Positions 1 to 8,528 of a stretch of 64,000 nt of DNA are shown here, in pieces. The first letter of the stretch is position 1. Each line of letters begins with the position of its first letter. The DNA is from PALSA-555 sp963731625. GTDB lineage: Bacteria > Actinomycetota > Acidimicrobiia > IMCC26256 > PALSA-555. The translations under genes and the position numbers were made by a program. The notes below the pieces were generated by a model. The model had not been told where the DNA came from, searched no databases, and saw nothing but the letters and a program-made list of their open reading frames with translations. The DNA lies in the NCBI GenBank assembly GCA_963731625.1, contig CAVSWH010000001.1, positions 310,001-374,000 of the forward strand, in the 5' to 3' direction.

Positions 1-1208
1 AGGTCGCCCGGCTCGCTGCAGTAGATGCCGTAGACGTGCTTCGTCATGTGCATGCCGACGCCGCTCACCAGCCCGTAGGAGCCCGGGTCGCGGCGTAAGA
101 CGTCGGCCATCGTGGCGATCGAGTGCGTCATGTAGTTGCTGCCCGCACCCCCGTGGTAGGGCAGGCCGCCGGTGACGGTGACGCCGCGGGGGTCGTCGTC
201 GGCGAGGCCGAGCGCGTCCTGGGCGAAGTGCACCGAGCTGCCGAAGCACGAGTAGACGTCGAGGTGCGCGACGTCGTCCACGCCGATCCCGGCACGAGCC
301 ATGGCCTCGGCCGCGGCCGCCGCCATCGCCGGGGAGCGGTACAGCTCGTCGTGCTCGGCGACGTAGGTGGCGTCCGTCGCGTAGCACCAGCCCCGGGGGT
401 AGACCCGCCGCTCGGGCGCGACGTGCAGCCGGTCGGCGGTCTCGTGGCTGCACAGCAGCACGGCCGCGGCCATGTCGACGTCCATGATCGAGATCATGTA
501 CTTGGTGTACGGATAGCCGACCATCCGATTGTCGGGCGTCGCGTCGACGATCTCGTCGACGCTGCGCTCGATCGGGAACCAGGCCAGCGGGTTGTGCGCC
601 GCGATCTCGGTCATCGGCGCGAACAGCGTGCCGAGCTCGTGGCGGTACTCCGGGAGGCCGGTCCCGCGGTGCGCGCGCCGGGCGTTGTCGAAGACCGCGA
701 AGGTGAGCCAGGCCTGCATGACCTGGTGCGCGAGCTCGGAGGGGTGGAAGGGTGCCTCCCACGGATAGGGACGCTTCTCGGCGGGCTTGAAGGAGTAGGG
801 ATACCGCTCCCCGCGCTTCTTGTACCGGCGCTGGGTGGCAAGCGCCTCCGCGCCGCCGACGAGCGCGAGGTCGCACTCGCCGCGCTGGATGCGCGCCGCC
901 GTCTCCTGCAGGAGGACCTGCGGTGTCGTCCCCCCGATCCCCGAGTAGAAGCGACGGGTCGGGTCGGCACCGAGGCGGTCGGCGAGCCGGCCGGGCGGGT
1001 CGTCGTACTGCCAGGTCTGGCAGTAGACGAGGTCGATCGCGTCGAGGCCCTCGAGCGCCGCGGCGCCGACCCCGCTGTCGTCGGCGGCGCGGCGCGCCAC
1101 GTCCTCCCACATCTCCAACGGCTCAGGCGCGCCCGCCTCACCCACCTCGTCGGGATGCCAGGTGTGCTGCCCGACGCCGATGAGGCACGGCGTCCGCGGG
1201 TCGGTCAT
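1..1208 (-). CDS. Thiolase-like (acetyl-CoA acetyltransferase/SCP-x type) protein, C-terminus cut by window edge
   Basis: About 402 residues are visible from an ATG start; the frame runs off the left edge. It has the thiolase-superfamily layout of Acidimicrobiia and mycobacterial lipid-transfer proteins: an N-terminal IGVGQ strand, a LALVGGAEAL segment, and late GGLPYHGGAGSNYMTHS and VSGVGMHMTKH stretches that align with the GHPxGATG and final CxG loops. The usual acylation cysteine is not seen; the matching stretch reads SGIGGTTPQ, and the late cysteine is also replaced. It may therefore act as an aldolase-like or non-thiolytic partner in acyl-CoA metabolism. It sits 16 bp downstream of the crotonase gene on the same strand, so the two probably form one transcript. 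Family is fairly sure, reaction unknown. Confidence 0.85.
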   Translation of the reverse strand, partial: MTDPRTPCLIGVGQHTWHPDEVGEAGAPEPLEMWEDVARRAADDSGVGAAALEGLDAIDLVYCQTWQYDDPPGRLADRLGADPTRRFYSGIGGTTPQVLLQETAARIQRGECDLALVGGAEALATQRRYKKRGERYPYSFKPAEKRPYPWEAPFHPSELAHQVMQAWLTFAVFDNARRAHRGTGLPEYRHELGTLFAPMTEIAAHNPLAWFPIERSVDEIVDATPDNRMVGYPYTKYMISIMDVDMAAAVLLCSHETADRLHVAPERRVYPRGWCYATDATYVAEHDELYRSPAMAAAAAEAMARAGIGVDDVAHLDVYSCFGSSVHFAQDALGLADDDPRGVTVTGGLPYHGGAGSNYMTHSIATMADVLRRDPGSYGLVSGVGMHMTKHVYGIYCSEPGD

Positions 1209-1224
1209 CGGCGCGCCCGCGTGC

Positions 1225-2034
1225 TCATCGGCCCTGCCACTTCGGCGGCCGCTTCTCGGCGAACGCCTTCGGCCCCTCTTTCGCGTCCTCGGTCTGGAAG
1301 ATGAACGAGGAGATCGCCGACTCGTTGCGGTAGGCCTCCGAGAGGGACATGCCGAGGCCCTCCCACACGCTCTGCTTGGTCGCTTGCACGGCGAGCGGCG
1401 CGTTCGCCGTCATGCGGCGCGCGAACTCGTACGCCTTGTCGAGCAGCTCCTCCCGGGGGACGATCGCGTTGAGGAAGCCCATCTCGTAGGCCCGCTGGGC
1501 CGGGATGAGGTCGGCGCAGAGCAGGAACTCCATCGCCTGCGGGAACGGGATCTGGCGCGGCAAGCGGACCGTCGTGCCGCCGCCGGCGAAGAGCCCGCGC
1601 TTGGGCTCCATCACCGCGAACTTCGCCTCGGGGCACGCGACGCGGATGTCGACGCCGCCGAGCATCTCCATCCCGCCTGCGGTGCAGAACCCGTTCACCG
1701 CGGCGACGATGGGCTTCCAGATCTTGGCGCCGCGCAGCACCGCCTTGGTGCCGTCGTCGAGGCGGTAGCCCTCGAACTCCGCCACCGCGCCGCCCGCGAT
1801 CTCGCGCTGCATGCGGGTGATCTCGGGGATGTAGCGCTTGAGGTCGGCGCCGGTGAAGAACGCGTCGCCGACGCCGGTGATGATCGCGACCCAGGCGTCG
1901 CCGTCCTCGGCGAAGCGGTCCCAGGACTCGCGGAGCTGCTTGAAGTGCTCCATGTCGGCCGAGTTCTTCGCCTCGGGCCGGTCGATCGTGATCAAGACGA
2001 TGTGCTCGTCGTCTTTCTCGTAGTGGATCGGCAT
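1225..2034 (-). CDS. Enoyl-CoA hydratase/isomerase (crotonase family)
   Basis: A 269-residue crotonase, normal length for the family. It is expected to hydrate 2-enoyl-CoA thioesters in the cytoplasm during beta-oxidation. The oxyanion-hole segments are present (FFTGADLKRY near residue 60 and NGFCTAGGMEM near 115). Both catalytic glutamates can be placed: one in GGMEM and one in VMEPKRGLFAGGGTT, matching Glu144 and Glu164 of the rat enzyme by spacing. The C-terminus EKRPPKWQGR is typical of bacterial members. The ATG lies just downstream of a perfect inverted repeat, a likely operator, and the thiolase-like gene follows closely. Substrate chain length cannot be read from the sequence. Confidence 0.9.
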   Translation of the reverse strand: MPIHYEKDDEHIVLITIDRPEAKNSADMEHFKQLRESWDRFAEDGDAWVAIITGVGDAFFTGADLKRYIPEITRMQREIAGGAVAEFEGYRLDDGTKAVLRGAKIWKPIVAAVNGFCTAGGMEMLGGVDIRVACPEAKFAVMEPKRGLFAGGGTTVRLPRQIPFPQAMEFLLCADLIPAQRAYEMGFLNAIVPREELLDKAYEFARRMTANAPLAVQATKQSVWEGLGMSLSEAYRNESAISSFIFQTEDAKEGPKAFAEKRPPKWQGR

Positions 2035-2055
2035 CCGTCCTCCGCTGGCCCGCCG

Positions 2056-2077
2056 AACCTGACACGATAGTCAGGTT
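2056..2077. promoter_or_regulatory. Inverted repeat, candidate operator between divergent genes
   Basis: Perfect 8-bp arms AACCTGAC and GTCAGGTT are separated by 6 bp. The repeat lies 21 bp upstream of the crotonase ATG and before the divergent nitroreductase gene. The form is typical of a TetR- or GntR-family dimer site. No regulator gene is adjacent in the window, so the binding protein is unknown. Confidence 0.55.
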
Positions 2078-2190
2078 TCCCGCTACGTCCCCTGGGGGGC
2101 CAGGCCTGAGGCGTCGGGTGGGCGCGCCCCATGGCGTCGCCCGTGCATTCCTCGACGCTCGCCGCCGAGAACTCGCCAGACTCCCTCTCC

Positions 2191-2802
2191 ATGGACCACG
2201 ACCGCCTCTCGATGCCCCTCGGCGAGGCCATCTTCACCCAGCGGGCGATCCGTCGCTTCACGCCCGAGCCGATCCCCCTCGAGGACCTCCATCTGCTCGT
2301 CGACGCCGCCGTGCGCGCGCCGAACGGCGGGAACCTCCAGGTCGGGCGCTTCCTCGTCGTCACCGACCGGCCGACGATCCGCGAGTTCGGCGCGATCTAC
2401 CGCGACGCGTGGTGGGCGAAGCGACGCGACGAGGGCTTCGGCGAGTTCACCGACCTGCCCCGGCAGTTCCACCCAGCGGCCGGACTCGCCGACGCGATGG
2501 GCGACGCGCCCTGCGTCGTCTTCGCCCTCGCGCTCGGCAACGGGCCGGCCAACTCGGTGATCCCCGCCGTGCAGAACCTCATGCTGGCGGCGCGCGCGCT
2601 CGGCGTCGGCTCGGTCCCGACGACTCTGCACCCCAGCGTGATGGACCGGTTCCGCGCCCTGTTCGGCATCCCCGACGACGTCGCGTTCCACCTCTGTGTG
2701 CCGCTCGGCTATCCGCAGGGCCGCTTCGGCCCGAACGTGCGCAAGCCGACATCGGAGACGACCTACCTCAACCGCTGGGACGGCCCGGTCCCCTGGGACT
2801 GA
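2191..2802 (+). CDS. Nitroreductase-family flavoprotein
   Basis: Probably 203 residues from the ATG chosen here; an upstream in-frame ATG at 2131 would add 20 residues that look non-conserved. The opening LGEAIFTQRAIRRFTPEPI is the classic FMN-binding start of the nitroreductase family, followed by VRAPNGGNLQVGRFLVV, and a late segment NLMLAARALGVGSV also fits. These enzymes use FMN and NAD(P)H, or F420 in some actinobacterial members, to reduce nitro groups, quinones or enones in the cytoplasm. Its divergent position from the crotonase gene across an inverted repeat suggests shared control. Substrate unknown. Confidence 0.85.
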   Translation: MDHDRLSMPLGEAIFTQRAIRRFTPEPIPLEDLHLLVDAAVRAPNGGNLQVGRFLVVTDRPTIREFGAIYRDAWWAKRRDEGFGEFTDLPRQFHPAAGLADAMGDAPCVVFALALGNGPANSVIPAVQNLMLAARALGVGSVPTTLHPSVMDRFRALFGIPDDVAFHLCVPLGYPQGRFGPNVRKPTSETTYLNRWDGPVPWD

Positions 2803-2832
2803 GCGGGTGCTCGGCGCCGAGGCGCGTGTGCG

Positions 2833-3822
2833 ATGATCCCCGCCGTGACCGACCCGCACCGTGCACTCGTGACGGCGCCCTTCCGCGGCGCGGGGCTCGA
2901 GACGCTGCGCTCGATCGCCGACGTCGTGCTCGACCCCTGGATCGATCATTCGCCGCTGCAAATCCTGAACGGCGAGCAGCTCGCCGAACGGGTCCAGGCC
3001 GAGGGCGCCGACCTCCTCGTCGTCGAGTCCGACTCGGTGAAGGGCCCGGTCCTCGAGCTCCCGCTGCGGGCGATCGGCTCGTGCCGCGGCGACCCGAACA
3101 ACGTGGACGTCGCGTCCGCGACGGCGCACGGCATCCCGGTGCTGCGCGCCCCGGGACGCAACGCCGACGCCGTCGCCGAGCTGACCGTCGCGCTGCTCCT
3201 CGCGGTGAACCGCCACCTTCTGCGCGCCGACCGGGACGTTCGCGAGGACCAGACCTACCGGGACGGCCTCATCCCCTACCAGCGCTTCCGTGCCTGGCAG
3301 CTGGCCGGGCGCACCGCCGGGGTCGTGGGGCTCGGCGCGGTGGGCCGGGCCACGAAGTGGCGCCTCGAGGGGCTCGGGATGCGCGTGGTCGCGCACGACC
3401 CGTACGCCGCGGACGCAACCCATTCCCTCGACGACCTCCTCGCGGAGGCCGACGTCGTGTCGATGCACGCGATGGTCACGCCCGAGACGACCGGGATGAT
3501 CGGCGCGCCGCAGTTCGCCCGTATGCGCGAGGGCGCGATCTACCTGAACTCCGCCCGCGCCCTGCTCCACGACACGGACGCGCTCGTCGCCGCGCTGCAG
3601 TCCGGCCACCTCGGCGGCGCGGGGCTCGACCACTTCGTCGGCGAGCACCTCGCCGTCGACCATCCGCTCGTGGCTATGGACAACGTCGTCCTCACCCCCC
3701 ACATCGGCGGTGCCACCTACGACACCGAGGCCAACCACTCGGCGCTCATCGCCGACGGGCTGGTCACGTTGCTCGGCGGCGGCAAGCCCGACAACCTCGT
3801 GAACCCGGAGGTGCTCGCGTGA
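2833..3822 (+). CDS. D-isomer-specific 2-hydroxyacid dehydrogenase
   Basis: A 329-residue NAD-dependent dehydrogenase that interconverts a 2-hydroxyacid and a 2-oxoacid. The Rossmann motif is GLGAVGRATKWRLEG with an acidic residue in the following HDPY strand. The catalytic triad is visible: Arg in NSARALLHDTDAL, Glu in FVGEHLAVDHPL, and His in LTPHIGGATYDTE. The loop usually reading NxARG here has Ala after Arg. A GTG at 2845 is an alternative start. The stop overlaps the next start as GTGA, so it is translationally coupled to the class II aldolase, suggesting a short sugar-acid or hydroxyacid pathway. Confidence 0.88.
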   Translation: MIPAVTDPHRALVTAPFRGAGLETLRSIADVVLDPWIDHSPLQILNGEQLAERVQAEGADLLVVESDSVKGPVLELPLRAIGSCRGDPNNVDVASATAHGIPVLRAPGRNADAVAELTVALLLAVNRHLLRADRDVREDQTYRDGLIPYQRFRAWQLAGRTAGVVGLGAVGRATKWRLEGLGMRVVAHDPYAADATHSLDDLLAEADVVSMHAMVTPETTGMIGAPQFARMREGAIYLNSARALLHDTDALVAALQSGHLGGAGLDHFVGEHLAVDHPLVAMDNVVLTPHIGGATYDTEANHSALIADGLVTLLGGGKPDNLVNPEVLA

Positions 3823-4481
3823 GCTCGAAGGCCCTCACCGCCGCGGAGACGAAGGAGCAGCTGCTCTGGGTGGCGAAGGAGATGCTGCGCACCAACCTGG
3901 TGCAGGGCACCGCCGGCAACCTCGGCGCGCGGCTGCCCGACGGCAACGCCGTCCTGACGCCGTCGTCGCTCGACTACATGGAGATGACCCTCGACGACCT
4001 CGTGGTGTGCGACCTCGACGGCAACGTGCTCGAGGGCACCCGGGGGCCGACCTCGGAGAAGGCGCTGCACCTGTCGGCACTGCGCCAGCACGACAACATC
4101 GGCGCCACGATGCACTGCCACGCGAAGTTCGCCACGATGTTCGCGCTGACCCGTCAGCCCATCCCGGCGGTCATCGAGGAGTTCGACGTGTTCGTCGGCG
4201 GCGACGTCGACGTCGCCGAGTACCGCACGACCGGCACCGACGAGCTCGCCGACGAGGTCGCGAGCCGGGTCGGCGAGAAGGCGGCCGTGCTGATGGCCAA
4301 CCACGGGCTCTTCGCCGTCGGGAAGAACCCGAAGGACGTGCTGCACATCGCCGAGCTCGTCGAGCGCACCGCCGAGATCATCTGGGGGGCGAAGGCGCTC
4401 GGGAACGTCGTGCCGCTCCCGGCCGAGGTGAACCAGACCTTCTCGGGCTACTACCGGTACGGGCGCACCGGGAAGTTCTGA
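3819..4481 (+). CDS. Class II aldolase/adducin family protein
   Basis: Reading from the overlapping GTG gives 220 residues, the usual length for fuculose-phosphate-aldolase-like proteins. The metal site is complete: Glu in PTSEKALHLS, two histidines in ATMHCHAKFA and a third in LMANHGLFAVG. TAGNLGARL matches the phosphate-loop GNxSxR, with Ala-Arg replacing the usual Ser-xxR pattern. The family performs zinc-dependent retro-aldol cleavage or decarboxylation of phosphorylated or acidic sugars. Coupling to the hydroxyacid dehydrogenase suggests consecutive steps on one carbon skeleton, as in four-carbon sugar-acid degradation. Exact substrate unknown. Confidence 0.88.
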   Translation: MSSKALTAAETKEQLLWVAKEMLRTNLVQGTAGNLGARLPDGNAVLTPSSLDYMEMTLDDLVVCDLDGNVLEGTRGPTSEKALHLSALRQHDNIGATMHCHAKFATMFALTRQPIPAVIEEFDVFVGGDVDVAEYRTTGTDELADEVASRVGEKAAVLMANHGLFAVGKNPKDVLHIAELVERTAEIIWGAKALGNVVPLPAEVNQTFSGYYRYGRTGKF

Positions 4482-4494
4482 GCGAGCCGGCGCG

Positions 4495-4959
4495 TCAGCC
4501 GGGGTTCGTCAGGGCGTCGAGCAGGGGCTGGTTGTAGCCCCCCATGTTGGTGGACTCGAGCTCGTAGTGGCCACCGTCGGTGTGGTCGATGATCACCCGC
4601 GTCGCGAGCCGACCGGGGACGGTCTGGACCTGGACGTCGCCCCGTTGCCAGTCGGCGAGGGTGCCGAGCACCTGGATCCCGCGGCCTTTGATCTTGACGT
4701 CGAGGGCGTAGAGCCGGTCGGCGGTCAGCGCGAGGTAGGTCTGACGGTTCGCGCGCATCCCCTTCCGGGAGGTCAGCGCGCCCGCGGCCTGGTTCGCCTT
4801 GTGCTGCTGGAACATCCCGCCCGCGGGGCTCAGCTTCGTGAGCCCGAAGGACCCCCACGTCCCGGCCGGCTGCAGGCCGGCGATGGCGACGACCGGCTCA
4901 GGCACGGCCGCTTGGATCGTCGCGACCTGCTGCTCCCACATCTTGTCCCAGCGGCCCAT
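4495..4959 (-). CDS. Hypothetical protein, 154 residues
   Basis: I do not recognise this family. The protein begins MGRWDKMWEQQ, has no signal peptide or membrane helix, and ends with a beta-rich half (TYLALTADRLYALDVKIKG, then GDVQVQTVPGRLATRVIID) that resembles a small PH-like or dodecin-like sheet reporting on a bound ligand. It is convergent with the aldolase gene with only 13 bp between the stops. Codon use matches its neighbours, supporting a real gene. Confidence 0.65.
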   Translation of the reverse strand: MGRWDKMWEQQVATIQAAVPEPVVAIAGLQPAGTWGSFGLTKLSPAGGMFQQHKANQAAGALTSRKGMRANRQTYLALTADRLYALDVKIKGRGIQVLGTLADWQRGDVQVQTVPGRLATRVIIDHTDGGHYELESTNMGGYNQPLLDALTNPG

Positions 4960-5152
4960 CCCACCCCCACCCTCTCGAGCTCACGCCGCCCGTTCGTCGT
5001 GCTCGCGGCAGAGCCGCCGCTGCGTCGGCGTGCGGACGCGGCACGCTGCAGGGTAGCGGCCGGCAGCCGCGGCAACGCTGGCGTCAGCGGGCGAGTTGCC
5101 CGGGCCGAGGGCCGGCGAGACGATGCGGGGCGAGATTCGGGGCGGAGGTGCG

Positions 5153-5872
5153 ATGGCCACGGACGAGCTTCCCGCAGTCGGTTGGGCGCGCGACCCAGCC
5201 CAAAGCGATCGGCTCCGGTACTGGGATGGCGCGGCATGGACCTCGCGCGTCTTCGACACCGCCGAGGGCTCCGACGCCCGGCTCCCGTCGAAGCGACCGG
5301 AGCTGACCGTCGACGAGCGCCCGGACGCTTCGAGCGGCCTTTCCGACGCCGCGTTCCTCGACGTCCGCTGGCAGGGCTCGTTCCGCGGCTTCGAGGTCGT
5401 GAGCTGGCGCGGGCAGCGCGTGGCCGCCGGCCGACGGGCCGCTGAGCGATCCCGCTACGAGTTCTTCGACGCCCAGGGTGTTCCGCTGATGCGGATCCGC
5501 TTTCAGAAGGGGGCGTCCAGCCCGGCGGTGACACGCGCCCGCGTCCGCGGCGCGGACGTCGTCGAGGCGGCCGACGGACACCAGATCGGTCAGATCGCTC
5601 GCCACGGGCGCGGCCTCGAGCTGTGGAGCCCGAGCCAGTCCGGTCGCCTGAACCGGCCCGGCCTCACGTTCGGGGTCGGCCGCCATTACATCCTTCGCGA
5701 CGCGGACGGCACGCTGCTCGCGACCTTCCGGCGGCGGGACCACCGTCCGGTGGTCGGCGGCGCGGGTCACTACCTGCTCGACCTCGCGTCGGCGTGTCGC
5801 GGCCCGTTTCGCCTGCTCGTCGTCGCCGCGGCGGTCCCGGTCCACGTGTCGCTGCAGTGGGACGCGGCGTGA
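5153..5872 (+). CDS. DUF2510-domain protein with scramblase-like C-terminal region
   Basis: The ATG is chosen because GGAGG lies 4 bp upstream; an in-frame ATG at 5096 has no such site. The 239-residue product starts with a DUF2510 module (GWARDPAQSDRLRYWDGAAWT), a short Trp-rich domain common in actinobacterial membrane and secreted proteins. Residues about 95-235 form a repeated beta pattern with two GxxIGQI and DGTLLATF hairpins, reminiscent of the LURP-one/phospholipid-scramblase barrel. A weakly hydrophobic stretch (LLVVAAAVPVHVSL) closes the protein. Role unknown; perhaps membrane-associated. Confidence 0.7.
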   Translation: MATDELPAVGWARDPAQSDRLRYWDGAAWTSRVFDTAEGSDARLPSKRPELTVDERPDASSGLSDAAFLDVRWQGSFRGFEVVSWRGQRVAAGRRAAERSRYEFFDAQGVPLMRIRFQKGASSPAVTRARVRGADVVEAADGHQIGQIARHGRGLELWSPSQSGRLNRPGLTFGVGRHYILRDADGTLLATFRRRDHRPVVGGAGHYLLDLASACRGPFRLLVVAAAVPVHVSLQWDAA

Positions 5873-5937
5873 TTCCGGACACGAGACGGCGCACGGTGTC
5901 CGGCGGGCGTGTCGCGTCGGGGCAGTAGCCTCCGCAG

Positions 5938-6532
5938 ATGCCCGCGCTGGAGCCCATCGACTTGGAGCTGCCGGTCGACGCGCTGCAGCGCACGAAGGCC
6001 GTCGGGCTCTGGTACGAGGACGACACGCTGCGGGTGCGGGCCCACCTCCGAGACGCGTACACCGAACCGGAGGGCGCGGCGCTCGTGCTCCACGAGTACC
6101 GCCTCGACCTGTGGGTCGAGCTCGCGACGATGGTCGTCACCGCGGTGGCGGTCGAGCCGATCCATCTCCCCTACGGCGAGTGCTTCGACGCCGCGCCACA
6201 GGCCCAGCGCCTCGTCGGGCTGCGCCTCGAACGGGGCTTCACCGGGGAGGCGCTGCGCCGACTCGGCGGCGAGCTCGGCTGCACCCACCTGAACTCGCTC
6301 ATCAGCGACCTCTCGATCGCCGGGCTGTTCCACGGCTACCTGCGTGTGCGCGACCAGACCCGGCGGGGCCGCTCGCTCCCGGTGATGCCGGCGAGCGCGG
6401 AGCGCACGGGGATCTGCTCGGGCTGGCGGGCCGGAGGGAACGCTCGCCACCTGGATGGAGCAGGGTCGCGGCATCGCGCCGTCGCACATCTACCCGACGG
6501 AGGCGGGCGTCGGATCCCCCGAGGAGCCGTGA
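5938..6532 (+). CDS. DUF2889 protein, interrupted by a one-base insertion
   Basis: The first 165 residues match DUF2889 proteins: LVGLRLERGFTGEALRRLGG followed by the hallmark ELGCTHLNSLISDL. After GWRAGG the open frame becomes implausible. Dropping one base in GGGAA near 6436-6440 restores TLATWMEQGRGIAPSHIY and a stop at 6530-6532, giving 197 residues. Left uncorrected, the frame runs on into the next gene and makes a false 639-residue fusion. The corrected stop overlaps the ligase start as GTGA. DUF2889 genes are often found beside CoA ligases; function unknown. Confidence 0.75.
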
Positions 6533-7857
6533 CCGCGCTCGACCCGGCCCGGCGGTACTTCAGCGAAGAGATCGAGACCCGACCCCGGGAGGAGCTCGAG
6601 CGCCGACGCGACGAGACGCTGCTCGGCGACCTGCTCCCCTGGGCGTACGAGCGCTCGGCGCTCATCCGCGAGACGTGGGACACGGCGGGGGTGCGCCCCG
6701 ACGACCTGACCTCGATGGACGACTTCCGCGAGCGCGTGCCGTTCATCGACAAGGACGCCATCCGCGCCTACCGCGACCGCCACGACGACCCCTACGGCGG
6801 GCTGCTGTGCCTCGACCCGAACGACGCCAGCCTGAAGAAGGTGTTCAGCGCCATCTTCTCCACGTCGGGCACGACCGGTGACCCGACGCCGGCGCCCTAC
6901 GCGGGCAAGGGCCCGAGCTTCCTCGTGCGCGAGTTCTGGGAGCTCGGCTGTCGACCCGGCGACCACTTCCTGCACTGCCTCTTCACGTTCCGCGGCCCGA
7001 ACATCCACGACACGATCCGAGGGATCGGCGCGACGCCGGTCTTCGTGGACCACCAGCCCGAGGACGTCCCCCAGCTGTTCCGCTTCAGCCGGGAGCTGCG
7101 CCCGACGGGCTGGTACACGCTGTCGGGGCCGCTCGTGATGATGATCGAGGCCGCCGCGGCCGACCTCGGCGAGGACCTCGAGGACACGTTCCGGTCCTAC
7201 TCGGGTGTCGTGTTCGCCGGCGAGCCGATCGGGCCGCGGGCCCGCCGCCGCGTCGAATCCTGGGGCCTCGAGCTGTTCCTCCAGACGGCCCTCGGTGACG
7301 TCGGCGCGGCCACCGAGTGCGCCGAGCACGACGGCTGTCACTACTGGGAGGACACGGCGTTCATCGAGCACCTCGACCCCGAGGGCACCACGCCCGCCGG
7401 CGACGGCGAACGCGGCGAGCTCGTGTCCACAACCCTGCTCGACAAGGTCGCCCCGCTCGTGCGGTACCGGTCCGACGACATCGTGCGCCACACCACCGAG
7501 CCGTGCCGCTGCGGCCGCACCCACGGCCGCGTGTGGCCCCTCGGCCGCAAAGGCGACGAGGTCGTCGTCGACGGCGTGTCGGTGCTGCCCGGCGACGTGT
7601 GGGCCGCGATCGAGAGCGTCGACGAGACCGCCGCGGGCCTGTTCCAGGTGATCCGGCCGCGGCGTGAGGTCGACACGCTGCGGCTGCGCGTCGGATACGC
7701 GACGGCCGGGGCACGCGACCTCGGCGCCGTGCGCACCCAGGTCACGGACGCCGTCCACGAAGCGGTCGGCGTGCCGCCCGACATCGAGCTCGTCGAGCAC
7801 GACGTCCTGCTCCGCCAGGGCCCACCGCACAAGATCCCCCGGGTGGCGAAGGCCTGA
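6529..7857 (+). CDS. Phenylacetate-CoA ligase-like adenylate-forming enzyme
   Basis: Starts at GTG with GAGGAG 2-7 bp upstream and gives 442 residues, the normal length of PaaK-type ligases. The nucleotide loop is STSGTTGDPTPAPY. The adenylation core follows as FAGEPIGPRAR, YRSDDIVRHTTE, a zinc-like CRCGRTHGR and LPGDVWAAIE, and the C-terminal catalytic lysine lies in GPPHKIPRVAK. It should activate an aromatic or other carboxylic acid to its CoA thioester using ATP. It is coupled on both sides, by GTGA with the DUF2889 gene and by TGATG with the next gene, so the three likely act together. The acid substrate cannot be assigned. Confidence 0.87.
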   Translation: MTALDPARRYFSEEIETRPREELERRRDETLLGDLLPWAYERSALIRETWDTAGVRPDDLTSMDDFRERVPFIDKDAIRAYRDRHDDPYGGLLCLDPNDASLKKVFSAIFSTSGTTGDPTPAPYAGKGPSFLVREFWELGCRPGDHFLHCLFTFRGPNIHDTIRGIGATPVFVDHQPEDVPQLFRFSRELRPTGWYTLSGPLVMMIEAAAADLGEDLEDTFRSYSGVVFAGEPIGPRARRRVESWGLELFLQTALGDVGAATECAEHDGCHYWEDTAFIEHLDPEGTTPAGDGERGELVSTTLLDKVAPLVRYRSDDIVRHTTEPCRCGRTHGRVWPLGRKGDEVVVDGVSVLPGDVWAAIESVDETAAGLFQVIRPRREVDTLRLRVGYATAGARDLGAVRTQVTDAVHEAVGVPPDIELVEHDVLLRQGPPHKIPRVAKA

Positions 7858-8525
7858 TGGTCTTCGCGGCCCGCTACGAGGACCCGCCCGCGGTGTGGGG
7901 CGTCGGCCGCGTCGTCGTCGGCGACGAGATCCGTCCGTGGCCGGTGTCCGCCGCCGACATCGACGACGAAACCGAGTCGATGGCGGCCCGCCTGGCCGCG
8001 CTCGGGCTCGGCGACGGCGGCCTCGTCCTGATCGTGTCGCTGCTCTCCGAGGCCATCCACGTCGCCCCCTTCGAGCGGGGCGCCGGTCGGCTCGGCGCCC
8101 GCTACTCGTCCGCGGACGCCACCAACTTCGACGCCTTCCGCACCGTCTCGCTCGTCCGCCAGCTGCGCCCCGCGGTCGTGCTGGGCATCAACGGGCGGGT
8201 GTGCGACGGCATCGCCGACCTCGGCCGCGACCTCGGGAGCGTCTTCGAGCGGGTGGGCGCCGTGGCCGCGGCCGACGGGGACGCGGCGAGCCGACTCGCC
8301 GGCGCCGGTGTCCCGACGGCGCGGTGGCAGCAGGTCGGCCCGACGAGTGCGATGTCGACGCCGGGCGACGCCATGCTCGACTACGACGCCGACCGCTGGC
8401 GTCTTGAGGACGAGGCCGGGGAGCTCCTGATCACGAACCTGGCGCCGCGGCTCACCCCGTGCGACCGGTTCCGCTCCGGCGTCGCCGGTCGGGTCGTCGA
8501 GCCGGGCCGGCTCACCCTCACGTAG
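7857..8525 (+). CDS. Truncated adenylate-forming-enzyme-like protein
   Basis: 222 residues, starting on the ATG that overlaps the ligase stop. The middle (ARLAALGLGDGGLVLIVS, then RQLRPAVVLGINGRV) resembles the N-terminal subdomain of acyl-CoA synthetases, but the ATP loop STSGTTG, the later core motifs and the catalytic lysine are absent. It is therefore unlikely to be an independent ligase. Tight coupling suggests an accessory subunit or a divergent half-domain partner of the upstream enzyme. This assignment rests on pattern similarity only. Confidence 0.6.
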   Translation: MVFAARYEDPPAVWGVGRVVVGDEIRPWPVSAADIDDETESMAARLAALGLGDGGLVLIVSLLSEAIHVAPFERGAGRLGARYSSADATNFDAFRTVSLVRQLRPAVVLGINGRVCDGIADLGRDLGSVFERVGAVAAADGDAASRLAGAGVPTARWQQVGPTSAMSTPGDAMLDYDADRWRLEDEAGELLITNLAPRLTPCDRFRSGVAGRVVEPGRLTLT

Positions 8526-8528
8526 CGC

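Noticed and set aside
2083..3738. Long open frame on the minus strand (551 codons)
   Set aside because: It is antisense to the nitroreductase and hydroxyacid dehydrogenase genes, is Arg/Val/His-rich without any family pattern, and arises from GC-rich third positions.
5938..7857. DUF2889-CoA ligase fusion of 639 residues
   Set aside because: The linker is out of frame; one-base correction restores two normal, overlapping genes.
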